Shown: positions 28,020 through 36,953, counted from the stretch's first letter. The stretch: DNA of 64,000 bases from Endozoicomonas sp. Mp262 (GCF_025643335.1 NZ_CP092489.1:691501-755500), one strand, 5' to 3'. The notes: generated by a model not told the origin, from the sequence alone. Numbers and translations are program-made.

Positions 28020-28352
28020 TACAAATTCAGGATCATCCAATAGCGTGTATTTCAGGACAAACTGAACATCTCCCTGATCATCAACACTGAATACCCCTTT
28101 AACAGGAAGAGCGGCTCCTGTGGTGGCAATGCTGGTTTTCAGAAACTCGGAAGTGCCAGTGACCTCAATGGTTTCCTTATTCACAACAACAGACACATTG
28201 CGAATAACAATCTCTGCCTGATTATTGTTATAGATATTCAGATAACAGGCGCTAATCAGGTCGTCCACATTGGCGGTGAGGCTGCCTTTGGATAAGGTAA
28301 TATTGCCCTGTCCATCCGCCGTTAATACGGAAGTAAGTTCTGCAAAATTCAT
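28020..28352 (-). pseudogene. Giant beta-rich protein gene, 5' portion (split by IS30)
   Basis: The likely start is ATG 28352 (MNFAELTSVLTADGQGNITL), 14 bases after the nitrilase-like gene's stop and preceded by AGAGAGAGAATAAC. About 111 host codons run to the IS30 border with the last host residues LLDDPEFV; the present ORF ends two codons inside the IS (stop 28014-28016). Rejoined to the 3' portion, the native protein would have about 1,270 residues, reading DDPEFV then LEFRDAPGPNDW. The segment is beta-rich with no signal peptide. Function unknown. Confidence 0.75.
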
Positions 28353-28365
28353 TGTTATTCTCTCT

Positions 28366-29538
28366 CTAAGGCAAAGCAGTAACCGGAAACATGACAATGG
28401 CCTGAGTCATATTGGTGGGGTTGTACTGGGCATCAATGGGAATTTTCATTTTCCCCGTCAAGGGCACCGTTCCCACTGGCAGGACATTAGTCAGGTTCGC
28501 TGTGGGGCAATTGGGAAAATTAGAGGTGCTCCCTCCCACAGCAATGGGTAACTGGGGGTTACCTGTTGCCATATTGTATGGCGTGGTATTACCAGCTGGC
28601 GTCGTATAGTTATTAATTCTTTTTAACTCTATGTGAGTAGCCATGCCTGGATGCCCATCGGTGCGAAGAATATAGCCATTGTTTTTTGCTGCCACGGACT
28701 GTGTGACAATGGGCATGCCCCCAGCAGTCAATAAATGCAGGGAAATATCCGGTAAAGGGGCAGGTAATGGCGGTTGGTTAATGGATTCATTGGAAACCCG
28801 CTTAGCCATTCTCAGGGTATCCTGTGGATAAATTATCCCTCCCACGTTAAACGCCACAGGCCCGGCATGATCCAGACAGATATCCAGCCCCATCTGGACA
28901 CCATCCTGTCGAAACATCCGTTGCTTACGCTCATTCCAGGTACTGTAATGATTGGTGTAGTTACCACCGGCAACATTAGGGTTGGAGATGCCTCCTGTCA
29001 CGGGAACACCATCAATACCTGAAGGCTGATTTTTTTCGATGGCGGTCAGTCTACAGTTTGTACCACCTTTTATAACAATGGCTGTGTTATAGAAATAGTG
29101 GTAGGGAGGCAGTGCGGGCCTTGGCAATTTTGGGATATTGGCAATAATGGTTCCCGCCACTATCAGCCAGTGGTCAAATTTGGCATTTTTAAACATCAAG
29201 CCCAGGGCCACCAGAATTTTCCCGCGCTCTGACTGGGCATAACTGTAGGAATTAGCACCGGACTCGGGACGGAAATAAAACTCCGGAGCCATAAAAACCT
29301 TTAATGTGGTATTTTGATCGCCCACCAGACTATCATGGGCTTCATTGACTACCGCTGCCAGTCTTCGCAACCTTTTTTTTGCATCATCAGATAACCCCAG
29401 GTTATCCGGTACCGGAATATCATTAACCGCATCACAAAGTTCACCTGCCGCCAGTGATGATCGCCACAGGTTGTTAACATTATCCCGGCCAAAGGTGGGA
29501 GTTTGGTAAGCAAGATATTGAAAGTGGGTATATGGCAT
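28366..29538 (-). CDS. Nitrilase-superfamily (carbon-nitrogen) hydrolase-like protein
   Basis: This 390-residue protein has the Glu-Lys-Cys triad of the nitrilase superfamily: E86 in VFMAPEFYFRPE, K169 in LTAIEKNQPS and C221 in MGLDICLDHAG. The strand pattern WLIVAGTI ... YNTAIVI between the Glu and Lys also fits. The region around residues 170-210 is longer than in common amidases, and a C-terminal extension (about residues 300-390, proline- and asparagine-rich) is unlike typical family members. It probably hydrolyses an amide or nitrile, or works as an N-acyltransferase; the substrate is unknown. The giant split gene follows within 14 bases, and a repeat element separates it from the 231-residue protein gene upstream. 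Confidence 0.7.
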   Translation of the reverse strand: MPYTHFQYLAYQTPTFGRDNVNNLWRSSLAAGELCDAVNDIPVPDNLGLSDDAKKRLRRLAAVVNEAHDSLVGDQNTTLKVFMAPEFYFRPESGANSYSYAQSERGKILVALGLMFKNAKFDHWLIVAGTIIANIPKLPRPALPPYHYFYNTAIVIKGGTNCRLTAIEKNQPSGIDGVPVTGGISNPNVAGGNYTNHYSTWNERKQRMFRQDGVQMGLDICLDHAGPVAFNVGGIIYPQDTLRMAKRVSNESINQPPLPAPLPDISLHLLTAGGMPIVTQSVAAKNNGYILRTDGHPGMATHIELKRINNYTTPAGNTTPYNMATGNPQLPIAVGGSTSNFPNCPTANLTNVLPVGTVPLTGKMKIPIDAQYNPTNMTQAIVMFPVTALP

Positions 29539-29574
29539 GGCCTGTTTCTCATTATTATTCGATGCTAAACCGCA

Positions 29575-29760
29575 CCCAGGCAGGAGAGGGTGTCGCGAAA
29601 CCCAATTCTGTAGATAAAAAGTAGGGTTTTACTCTTTTTTAACCACAGAGACACGGAGGCACAGAGTTTTTGTATCTTTAAACTATAAACCTCCGTGTCT
29701 TTGTGTCTCCGTGGTTAATAAAAATAACTTTTGCGACAACCTCTGGAGCCTGGGAACGAG
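29575..29760. repeat. Nested palindromic element, TGTCGCGAAA family (copy 2)
   Basis: The left arm contains GAGAGGGTGTCGCGAAACCC and the right arm TTGCGACAACCTCTGGAGCC. The inner inverted repeat (TTAACCACAGAGACACGGAG opposite CTCCGTGGTTAATAAAAATA) matches copy 1 in reverse orientation. It is intergenic within the large minus-strand cluster, so it would be transcribed as a long hairpin. Confidence 0.85.
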
Positions 29761-29780
29761 TTTTAAAAGTACCTGGTTAT

Positions 29781-30476
29781 TTACCCTACAAAGCTTTTTA
29801 GCGCCTGCTGTGCAGCCTGTGTGCCTGCATTGCTAACGGCATCCAGAACAGATGATGTACCCACCTGGTCATTCAGCTTGCCCACCAGGTCAGCAAGTGT
29901 TTCCGGTTTCTTCAGTAATTCTTCAATCTGGGGCTTAAACACGGAATCCAGCTGGCTGAGGTCTACCACTATATTTTCGGGTGTAGCATCAGTGGTGATG
30001 GTCAGGTTGGTAAATTTAATGTTGACGCTATCAGGCTGGGTGGGTTCTCCGGTGGCAGAAAATGTACCTGTCAGTTGTCCGGTATTAACGGTAATGGTTA
30101 CCGGCACCAAAGGAGAATTCTCACCTCCGGCCACAATCAACAACTGACCACTGGCTATCAGTTTTTCAGGTATTCCCTGAGGAGGTGCTTCCGTATTGGG
30201 TCGATTAGCAATAAAGGTGACCAAGTCTCCGTTAATATCAATTCTTGGCTTACCGTCTTTTTTTTCTATTTGAATATTGGTCAAACCGGCAATGGATAAG
30301 TCCTGAAGTTTTACATCAATGGTCTGGCCATAAAAATCAATACTGCCAGCATCCACATTGCTGGCGTTAAATGGCTCCAGGCTTGGGTCCTTTGATTTTG
30401 CCAGCATTTTGCTGAGATAAAAGTCACTGGCTGGTGTTGTAAGGTAGACAATCAATATCTGGTTTAGCTGATTCAT
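29781..30476 (-). CDS. Cluster protein, beta-rich, unknown
   Basis: The protein has 231 residues. The N-terminus reads MNQLNQILIVYLTTPASDFYL, followed by alternating hydrophobic strands (IDFYGQTIDVKLQDLSIAGLTNIQIE; GQLTGTFSATGEPTQPDSVNIKFTNLTI). The C-terminal third is helical (FKPQIEELLKKPETLADLVGKLNDQVG, AQQALKSFVG). Its organisation parallels the C-terminal half of the 533-residue neighbour: beta region, then an amphipathic helix. No signal peptide. It starts 28 bases after the 533-residue gene's stop. Not recognised. Confidence 0.65.
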   Translation of the reverse strand: MNQLNQILIVYLTTPASDFYLSKMLAKSKDPSLEPFNASNVDAGSIDFYGQTIDVKLQDLSIAGLTNIQIEKKDGKPRIDINGDLVTFIANRPNTEAPPQGIPEKLIASGQLLIVAGGENSPLVPVTITVNTGQLTGTFSATGEPTQPDSVNIKFTNLTITTDATPENIVVDLSQLDSVFKPQIEELLKKPETLADLVGKLNDQVGTSSVLDAVSNAGTQAAQQALKSFVG

Positions 30477-30503
30477 AAAGTACCCCTTTTTATTTTTTAT
30501 TGT

Positions 30504-32105
30504 TTACTGCAATGCACTTGTAGCAAATTTAACAACGCTTTCAGTGACCTGCTTGCTGATGTTGGCAAGATTGGATTCAAGTTGTTTGTTAACCTGATCC
30601 ACCAGCTGTTGTTTGACACTGTCTTTATTCACCAGAGTTTTGGCAAAACTGTTCATCATTGAGTCTGAGGTAATATCCAGCTCAATACTGATTTCAGAAA
30701 GCTTAACCAGCAAGGCAAGGTAGCTGAAGGTGATCACCAGCTCATCCAGCATAGACCCGGATGCAGTGGCGCGAATATCCAGATTACTGCTGTTCACATT
30801 CACCTTCAGGGTTCCTTTTACTGGATCAATACCGGGTGGTGTGAAAGAAAATGCTGCGGTGATGTTTAGTGGTGCCGGAGGAATTTCCTCGCCATCCACG
30901 CTACGCTGGGTCGATGTTTCCAGAGCACCCTGATCCGATAAAAGACTCAGTACCGGTTCTTGCAGCTTGATTTGATCGGCAGGCGCCAGGTTATTGGCCA
31001 ATCCGATAATCATCACCTGGCTTAATTGGTTCGGCTCCCAGTTAAGGCCTCCAATATTTTGTGTACCAATATCAATCTGATCAATGGATAAAGGCTCTAG
31101 TTGGGGCGACTTTATGGACAGAATCTGCTTTGGCAAATACAGGTTACTGCCACTGTCATTCAATGCCGCACGGGTTCGATCCAGTAAATAAAGATCTGCC
31201 GGGTTAGTTACCTTCTGGCCGGTGTCATCCGGTAACTGACCGGGTTCACCCAGCAAACTATTAAGCAGACTCACTAACTGACTACTCATGGTCTGGCTGA
31301 GTGAATCCAGGTTATCAGGCTGGTTGAGTGTTTCAGTGACGCTCTTTAACATGGAGTCCGATGCTGAGGGAGAGTTAAAGGCGTTATTGGAAATATTTAA
31401 CCAGATATCTTCATAACCCGGTTCGGCAGAATCAATGCTAAGAATATGCGTGGTAAAAACCGGCTTTTCACCCTCTGTTACTGATAGCAGATTAAGCTTG
31501 GTAACCCTGACATCCAGCTGTCTGTTGCTACCGCTACCCGTCACTTTAATATCCACATCAGCTGTCAGCTTGGCGTTAGTAATGGTGGATGAAAACGTTC
31601 CGGTTCCCGTGATGGTCTGAATCTGTTTCTGTCCGGCCTCTGGCCCGGTGACTTCTATTTTCTGATCCAGTTGATACTTGCCTTTCAGCCCCAGGGTCTC
31701 CAGATCATCATACTCATTGAATTTCAATGCGATGGTAGTGGTATAGCCTTCTGCTCCCGAAGTTGTTACCGGGTCCGGATAGACAAACAGGTTATCCAAG
31801 CCAATAATTTCACCCTCATTAACCCCCAGGGCTGCATAGGGGTCAGCCATATCGGGGCCAACGCTCTGGCCCGACTCCACTAATGATCGGGCAGCACCAA
31901 TAATGGATAACGTGATAGTTTGTCCTGCCTGCCCTTCAATTTTCCCCAGCGCCCAGTCCTGCCCCCTCAAGGGGAGAAGCTTGCCTCCAACGGTTTTATT
32001 GGGATTATCAATACCCTGTAACACACCTGGTAGCCAAAAACGTTTGTTATTTCGATCATTCGCCCGCTTCTGGATGGTGTTATACAAAAATGGAAAAAAC
32101 GCCAT
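30504..32105 (-). CDS. Cluster protein, 533 aa, beta-rich, unknown
   Basis: It opens with MAFFPFLYNTIQKRANDRNNKRFWLPGVLQGIDNP, then long beta-rich stretches with repeated LxVxVTxLNLL-type strands. Two similar halves are suggested: LSIDSAEPGYEDIWLNISNNAF near the middle and LSIKSPQLEPLSIDQIDIGTQN after it. The end is amphipathic helix (VKQQLVDQVNKQLESNLANISKQVTESVVKFATSALQ). No membrane or signal segment. It lies 29 bases downstream of the polyprenyl synthase gene. The pattern is compatible with an elongated lipid-binding or scaffold protein, but that is inference. Confidence 0.65.
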   Translation of the reverse strand: MAFFPFLYNTIQKRANDRNNKRFWLPGVLQGIDNPNKTVGGKLLPLRGQDWALGKIEGQAGQTITLSIIGAARSLVESGQSVGPDMADPYAALGVNEGEIIGLDNLFVYPDPVTTSGAEGYTTTIALKFNEYDDLETLGLKGKYQLDQKIEVTGPEAGQKQIQTITGTGTFSSTITNAKLTADVDIKVTGSGSNRQLDVRVTKLNLLSVTEGEKPVFTTHILSIDSAEPGYEDIWLNISNNAFNSPSASDSMLKSVTETLNQPDNLDSLSQTMSSQLVSLLNSLLGEPGQLPDDTGQKVTNPADLYLLDRTRAALNDSGSNLYLPKQILSIKSPQLEPLSIDQIDIGTQNIGGLNWEPNQLSQVMIIGLANNLAPADQIKLQEPVLSLLSDQGALETSTQRSVDGEEIPPAPLNITAAFSFTPPGIDPVKGTLKVNVNSSNLDIRATASGSMLDELVITFSYLALLVKLSEISIELDITSDSMMNSFAKTLVNKDSVKQQLVDQVNKQLESNLANISKQVTESVVKFATSALQ

Positions 32106-32134
32106 ACTTGTTTTCCCTGTGTTTTTTATTATGG

Positions 32135-33217
32135 TTAATAGCTTCGGTTCACTGTTGACAGTGCAATATCAGCCAGAGCCTGACGGTATGCATTGTCTGG
32201 AAAGGGCTTTAAAAATTCCAGGGCATCCAGCGCCTCATGACGGGCATCCCCATAAGCCCGGGAAAAACCATCACTTAACTTCACCGCTTCTACCCCTTGG
32301 GTTAACTGTTCCTGTGAAGGTTCAATGGTTCCCCTGACAATTTGGCTGACCAAATGATCACTGCCCAACTCTTCCATGGCATAAATAATCGGCAGTGAAA
32401 AACGTTTTTGGGCGAGATCAGTGCCCTGTACCTTCCCCGCTGTATCACTGGACAGCAGGTTATCAAACAGGTCATCCATAATTTGAAAGGCTCGTCCCAT
32501 ACGACGGCCATAATATCCGGCCCGGCGGGAATCACTGCTTCGCCCCTGTGCCAGGGCTACCCCGGTTTCACAGGCCAGGCCAAACAGAATAGCCGTTTTG
32601 CGCTCGATCACCTGATAATAGTGGGCTCGTAATTTTTCAGGGTGCCAGTCCGGGTTAGTTTCCAGTTCATCCAGCTCTCCGCAGCAAATACGAAACGCCG
32701 TGTCCAGAACCAGTTTCACCAGTCCCATTTCAGAGTCTGTATCAATGGCATCAACGAAGCTTCGGATTCCCTGCAGAAACTGCAGGTTGCCCACCAGGAT
32801 CGCGGTATTGGTACCCCGTGTGGCATTCACTGAGCGAAGGCCACGACGCATTAAAGCTCCATCAATAATATCGTCGTGTATTAACGTGGCCACATGGAGC
32901 ATTTCCAGGGAAACGGCAGCCATTATGACCTTTTCAGGTAATTCGCCACTACCATAAATCATACGGGCGGATAACAGCAGCATCATCGGGCGTAGTTTTT
33001 TGCCACGTCGATACAGCTGATATTCAGTGTCAGTGAGGTAACCTAACTGGGGTTTAAGCGCTCTCTCAAGAACGACCTGAAATCGCTCCACATCTTCACT
33101 CAACAAATTTTCAAGAATGGAGTCAAAAACGGAGCTAACGTGATTATCCGTTATCCTGATCTTACGGTTTCTATTACCCGGTACATCAATTTCATAGGGT
33201 GCCTGCATTTCCGACAT
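32135..33217 (-). CDS. Polyprenyl diphosphate synthase (trans-isoprenyl)
   Basis: It condenses isopentenyl diphosphate units into a linear prenyl diphosphate. The first aspartate-rich motif is LIHDDIIDGALMRRG (about residue 114) and the second is QIMDDLFDNL (about residue 247), with GTDLAQKRFSLPIIYA after it. The lysine-rich start RRGKKLRPMML is present. I start at ATG 33217, nine bases after GGAG; GTG at 33232 is possible. A longer N-terminus than IspA/IspB-type synthases and placement inside a cluster of unknown proteins suggest a specialised role such as making a prenyl substrate for that cluster. Chain length cannot be read from sequence alone. Confidence 0.88.
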   Translation of the reverse strand: MSEMQAPYEIDVPGNRNRKIRITDNHVSSVFDSILENLLSEDVERFQVVLERALKPQLGYLTDTEYQLYRRGKKLRPMMLLLSARMIYGSGELPEKVIMAAVSLEMLHVATLIHDDIIDGALMRRGLRSVNATRGTNTAILVGNLQFLQGIRSFVDAIDTDSEMGLVKLVLDTAFRICCGELDELETNPDWHPEKLRAHYYQVIERKTAILFGLACETGVALAQGRSSDSRRAGYYGRRMGRAFQIMDDLFDNLLSSDTAGKVQGTDLAQKRFSLPIIYAMEELGSDHLVSQIVRGTIEPSQEQLTQGVEAVKLSDGFSRAYGDARHEALDALEFLKPFPDNAYRQALADIALSTVNRSY

Positions 33218-33291
33218 CAACAACGACTCCACAGAAATGAAATATTCCTCTCGTTCCCAGTGTCCCCTCTTCCTCTCGTTCCCAGCGTCTC

Positions 33292-33500
33292 GAGGGTGTC
33301 GCGAAAGTCTGAAATAGACTCAATGCCGTCATCCTGTACAGGGATTGTACAGGATCCATCTGCCAGGGAAGGCAGTCTAACCGCACGTATCATGCGGGCT
33401 GAGAGATTCACCTCCCTGTGATATGGATCCCGTACAATCCTTGTACGGGATGACGACGGAGAAAATTCAGGGTTTCGCGACAACCTCTCTCCGCTGGGAA
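33292..33500. repeat. Nested palindromic element, TGTCGCGAAA family with different inner arms (copy 3)
   Basis: The outer arms are GAGGGTGTCGCGAAA (33292-33306) and GGTTTCGCGACAACCTC (33471-33487). Instead of the CACGGAGACACA arms it carries GTCATCCTGTACAGGGATTG (33329-33348) opposite CAATCCTTGTACGGGATGAC (33435-33454), with CCCGCATGATACGTGCGG-like arms inside. Two extra CTCGTTCCCAG ends (33249, 33274) precede it. It follows the start region of the polyprenyl synthase gene. Confidence 0.8.
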
Positions 33501-33540
33501 TGCCTACGGATAAACCAGACTTGTGGCATTGGGGAGGTAT

Positions 33541-33734
33541 GCATTCCCAGGCAGGAGAGACTGTCGCGAAACTGAATGCAGCGTGCACAAAACGAGATTG
33601 ATTCTCTTTTTTTAACCACGGAGACACGGAGGCACAGAGTTTTTATAACTTTAAACTATAAATCTCCGTGCCTTTGTGTCTCCGTGGTTAATAAAAATAA
33701 CTTTTGCGACAACCTCAGGAGCCTGGGAACGAGT
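33541..33734. repeat. Nested palindromic element, TGTCGCGAAA family (copy 4)
   Basis: The left arm ATTCCCAGGCAGGAGAGACT is followed by GTCGCGAAA. The inner arms TTAACCACGGAGACACGGAG (33612) and CTCCGTGCCTTTGTGTCTCC (33664) match copies 1 and 2, and the right arm is TTGCGACAACCTCAGGAGCC. It is immediately adjacent to copy 3, giving a roughly 500-base composite block between the polyprenyl synthase and the 450-residue protein gene. Confidence 0.85.
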
Positions 33735-33742
33735 CTTAAATA

Positions 33743-35095
33743 TTAATGCTTAACAATATCCAAAGTGGCTAACTCAAGGCATTTGGTTACCTGCTCATGA
33801 ATCAAACTGCGAACAAAGTGAATCTGTGACAATCGCTCCCTGGCAATAGCGCCCGCCTCACCCTCCCAGCCGGAATCATCAAGCTCAAAGTCAAATACAG
33901 GAAGCTCTACCGCCTCAACAATCACCTCATTAGACGCTTTCCCTATCAACACAGAGACCTCAACACCCGGAATGCTTGCAGAGCAGGCACCCTGCCATAA
34001 GGGTTGGGGCTTCCTTTCGTCGTACTCACAAAATTCCGCATAACAGCGATCCATAATGGTTCGCATTTGTGAGCGCTCTTGCTCCGACAGGATATACCAG
34101 CCATTTTCCCGTGCTTCAGCAACAGCTGCGGCACCACCACCGGAACCTTTGGACTGGGACTGCATATTATTCAACTCTGCCAGGGTCATCTTCGGAACAT
34201 CCCCTGAGTGACTATCGACCGTCGTATAAACCTCGCTAGACGTCATAGCTTTGGTCTGGTCCTGGGTATTGCCGGTATCTGCAACTAACTGCTTGAACTG
34301 TGATGCTGCCAGGGCCGCCTGCGAATACTTATTATCCGGCAAGTCAGCATCCGCGGCTAAATTATCCGTTTTTTTTGCTGCCGCCATGCAAGCCGTAGCC
34401 AGAGTTACCTGCTGAACCAAGGCATTATTGTTGTATCCCATTTGATAAAAGCCTTCACCGAACATCTTATCCTCAGGTGGAGGGTTCACCGTGGTATCAT
34501 TCTTGATGGCATCAGAGGTATGGCTGGCCATATCCGCAGTGACATTTCCCTGCTGCCAGGTTGTGCGAACAGCATTGCTGTTCTGGAACATTTCTGTGTA
34601 AACCTCTTCGTGGCCGTCGTATACCCCCATCAGCTTTTGACCATTTGGCGTATCCATTAACCGTGTCCGCTGCTCACGGGCCTGATCCAGGTACTCATTT
34701 TTCTGCTGGTCATTAAAGATGCCACTTCCCTGGTCAGCACCCGCTGGCCGGGGTTTATTAAATACCGAGTCGTAAGGCATCAAGGTTCCGCCCAGGTCGA
34801 GGTCCACTTTTGGTGCTTCAACGGCCTCAATCGCATACTGGCCAGCAATTTGAACCTGTTCCAGGGAAAGTGTCAGCTTTTTATAACTTGGGTTATCGGC
34901 CTTTTCCTCAACAGCTCTCACCGCTCCGGGACATGAACAGGCAAGGTTAAAAAAGCGGAAGGTCAGGTTGGCATGATCAACCCCATAGTCTTCCGGCATA
35001 GTAACATTCAGGGCAAGAGGGAAAGCAGGTGTGTCTTTAATCCCCCTCGTTTCCAGCGTTTTCTTCAGCTGAGTTGGTATTGTTTTTATATCCAT
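33743..35095 (-). CDS. Cluster protein, 450 aa, unknown
   Basis: Not recognised. The N-terminal 110 residues look beta-rich (FPLALNVTMPEDYGVDHANLTFRFF, YKKLTLSLEQVQIAGQYAIEAVEAP). The middle is hydrophilic and helical with many D, N, Q, T and A residues (LRTTWQQ-type stretch VRTTWQQGNVTADMASHTSD; PDNKYSQAALAASQFKQLVADTG). A glycine stretch (SKGSGGGAAAVAEA) precedes WYILSEQERSQMRTIMDRCYAEFCEYD. The C-terminus is again strand then helix (VIVEAVELPVFDFELDD, LIHEQVTKCLELATL). The two outer segments share the form EAVE(A/L)PxxDxxL, hinting at a duplicated terminal domain around an inserted helical region. No signal peptide. Confidence 0.65.
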   Translation of the reverse strand: MDIKTIPTQLKKTLETRGIKDTPAFPLALNVTMPEDYGVDHANLTFRFFNLACSCPGAVRAVEEKADNPSYKKLTLSLEQVQIAGQYAIEAVEAPKVDLDLGGTLMPYDSVFNKPRPAGADQGSGIFNDQQKNEYLDQAREQRTRLMDTPNGQKLMGVYDGHEEVYTEMFQNSNAVRTTWQQGNVTADMASHTSDAIKNDTTVNPPPEDKMFGEGFYQMGYNNNALVQQVTLATACMAAAKKTDNLAADADLPDNKYSQAALAASQFKQLVADTGNTQDQTKAMTSSEVYTTVDSHSGDVPKMTLAELNNMQSQSKGSGGGAAAVAEARENGWYILSEQERSQMRTIMDRCYAEFCEYDERKPQPLWQGACSASIPGVEVSVLIGKASNEVIVEAVELPVFDFELDDSGWEGEAGAIARERLSQIHFVRSLIHEQVTKCLELATLDIVKH

Positions 35096-35157
35096 AACTC
35101 ACTCTTTTTATTCTATGGCTTCTTCACAAATAAAGAAGGTTAGCCAGAAGCAAAAAT

Positions 35158-35556
35158 TTATAATCCGGATACACTGATATCTCCGGACACCATCATGAGT
35201 CCATTGCTATTTTCCAGCTTAAGGTTGCTGGGAGAAAGGGTCAGGTTAACCCCCGATTGGTCTATGGTGATATCCGGAATGGTATAGATATCCACCGACA
35301 CGCCCTTTATTTCATCAACAATTTTGCCGGATATTTCAGAGGAAAACAGGTTGGCCAGGCTGCCAATGCTTGTCAGTACATCATTTACCGGATTCCAGCT
35401 GTACTGGGGGGTCAGGGTCACATCCAGCTTCGGGACATCGTTAATTGTGACCTTGACGGTGGTGTTATTTATGGAAAGGCTGGTATTAACGGTCAGCGGA
35501 TTGGGTGAGTAGCTGACCTTATAGTTAACCTCACCCGTCTTTAGTGGATCACCCAT
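35158..35556 (-). CDS. Cluster protein, 132 aa, tandem paralogue A
   Basis: This small beta-rich protein resembles the neighbour at 35567. Shared features are YSPNPxxVNxxLxxxNTTxKVT (near residue 16), VPxLxVxxTP, a central helical segment (LTSIGSLANLFSSEISGKIVDEI) and a closing strand pair (LxPxNLKLxxxNGxxxxxGD). Such length and order suggest one compact domain. It lies ten bases after the paralogue gene. No signal peptide. Function unknown. Confidence 0.65.
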   Translation of the reverse strand: MGDPLKTGEVNYKVSYSPNPLTVNTSLSINNTTVKVTINDVPKLDVTLTPQYSWNPVNDVLTSIGSLANLFSSEISGKIVDEIKGVSVDIYTIPDITIDQSGVNLTLSPSNLKLENSNGLMMVSGDISVSGL

Positions 35557-35566
35557 GGCTATATCC

Positions 35567-35950
35567 TCAACTCAGATTAAAGTCACCACCAATTTTCAAC
35601 TGTCCGTTAAATTCGGAAAGCTTCAGGTTTTTGGGCTTCAGTGTTCCGCTAACGCCCTCAACATTAAATGGCAAATTCGGTATTGTTGTAACATCAAAGG
35701 ACTTGCCATTAATGATTTGACCAGCAAATGCACCTAGCGACAGCGTTATTGCATTAGCCAGTGGAGTAGCCATTGCTGATGTTGCTGCCTCAAGAATATT
35801 GCCACTAAAGTGAGGCGTAGCTGCTACTGCCAGGGCAGGAACACCTCCAAGGGTTACCTTTAAAGTGGTATTTGAGACACCCAGCTTCAGATTTACTCCC
35901 ACGGGATTGGGCGAGTAATGCAGGTCGTAACTGACACCAATATCAGACAT
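35567..35950 (-). CDS. Cluster protein, 127 aa, tandem paralogue B
   Basis: Homologous to the 132-residue protein just downstream; this copy reads LHYSPNPVGVNLKLGVSNTT, GGVPALAVAATPHFSG, LANAITLSLGAFAGQIING and LKPKNLKLSEFNGQLKIGGD. The central helix is more hydrophobic, rich in A and L, than in copy A, which might allow membrane or lipid contact. The pair clearly arose by tandem duplication but has diverged over most positions. Confidence 0.65.
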   Translation of the reverse strand: MSDIGVSYDLHYSPNPVGVNLKLGVSNTTLKVTLGGVPALAVAATPHFSGNILEAATSAMATPLANAITLSLGAFAGQIINGKSFDVTTIPNLPFNVEGVSGTLKPKNLKLSEFNGQLKIGGDFNLS

Positions 35951-35990
35951 ATTCTCACTCCTTAGTTTATTGTTATTAGTCCACCTGCCA

Positions 35991-36953
35991 CTACCATTTA
36001 CTGGGATTCCAGGTGTCCGGATTTATGATAGCCTTACCCACTTTCTCAGCACCCTCCGCAATAGCCTTGGTTACAATACCCACGGGAGTATCAATACCCG
36101 CTGATGCCGACATTGCCAGAGAGGCTTTGGCATGAAGTTCCGTGGAGTTGGAAGTGGTTGCAACTGAAATGCTGTTGATCTTGCCCCAGGCATGATAACT
36201 GGCAGAAAATCCAGCCGCTCCCTCACTGCCAGACTTATTGAACGTCTTCCCCTGAATATTTTTCCTTACCTCATAATCAACCGTCGATTGCATTAATTCC
36301 TGACTAAGCAAGGCAAAGAATGGGTCACCGGGAATCGTAATATTCTCTATGGAAGGTGTGCCATCCTTCACCAGATTGAATGCCGCCAACAAATAGCCAT
36401 CCTTAATGCCCACAACAGGTGGCGTCAGTGAAATACTGGCAAAGGATAATTTTGGCAGCTGAATACCAGACAATGACTGGTTAAGCATTTTAAGCAACGC
36501 AGGAATCAGAACCTTACCAATAACAAATCGGTCCATCTCGGAGGACTGGCTTAGGTTCACAATCACTGCCAGCGCATCAATTGCCAGGGCACTGCCATGG
36601 GTTCCGGCAGTACAGATAGCCTTGACGGGAACCGTGGTATCCAGACTATCTGAATCAGTGGTTAGCTTCAGTGAGAGTTTATTGATATCCACAATAAAGG
36701 CTCCTGACTGCGGTGCCACGGTTTTACCATCCTCCTTGATGGCCTGTCCCCATTCATCAGAGGCTGGTGCCCGCAGGGAAAGCTCCGGAGCCTGGTCCAC
36801 TGACCACTTCAGGGAATAATTGACACCACTGTAAGCACCTGACTCACCACCGGAAAATAATGATTGTTTCAGTGACTCGGAACCGTATACCTCAGTGACA
36901 ACCAAGTTTAGTCGTTCCTGGTTTAGGCCAACCAATAGATCATAATGACTCAT
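35991..36953 (-). CDS. Cluster protein, 320 aa, paralogue of the 309-aa protein
   Basis: I start at ATG 36953 (MSHYDLLVGLNQERLNLVVTEVY), after AAAAAGGCAG and matching the N-terminus of the adjacent paralogue (MSNFDIAIGVGEASLNSAIAALY). Shared architecture: N-terminal helix, then strands (YSLKWSVDQAPELSLRAP), a W-G-xx-I segment, a strand F-I-V-D-I, a long helix (RFVIGKVLIPALLKMLNQSLSGIQLPKL) and strands ITLTPP-like after it. This alternation resembles the elongated beta-and-long-helix lipid-binding (TULIP/BPI) plan, but that is inference without a structural comparison. The C-terminus is helical then ends DTWNPSKW. Confidence 0.65.
   Translation of the reverse strand: MSHYDLLVGLNQERLNLVVTEVYGSESLKQSLFSGGESGAYSGVNYSLKWSVDQAPELSLRAPASDEWGQAIKEDGKTVAPQSGAFIVDINKLSLKLTTDSDSLDTTVPVKAICTAGTHGSALAIDALAVIVNLSQSSEMDRFVIGKVLIPALLKMLNQSLSGIQLPKLSFASISLTPPVVGIKDGYLLAAFNLVKDGTPSIENITIPGDPFFALLSQELMQSTVDYEVRKNIQGKTFNKSGSEGAAGFSASYHAWGKINSISVATTSNSTELHAKASLAMSASAGIDTPVGIVTKAIAEGAEKVGKAIINPDTWNPSKW

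Noticed and set aside
20875-33734. Possible CRISPR array
   Set aside because: The repeats are palindromic, dispersed and without regular spacers, and no cas gene is present.
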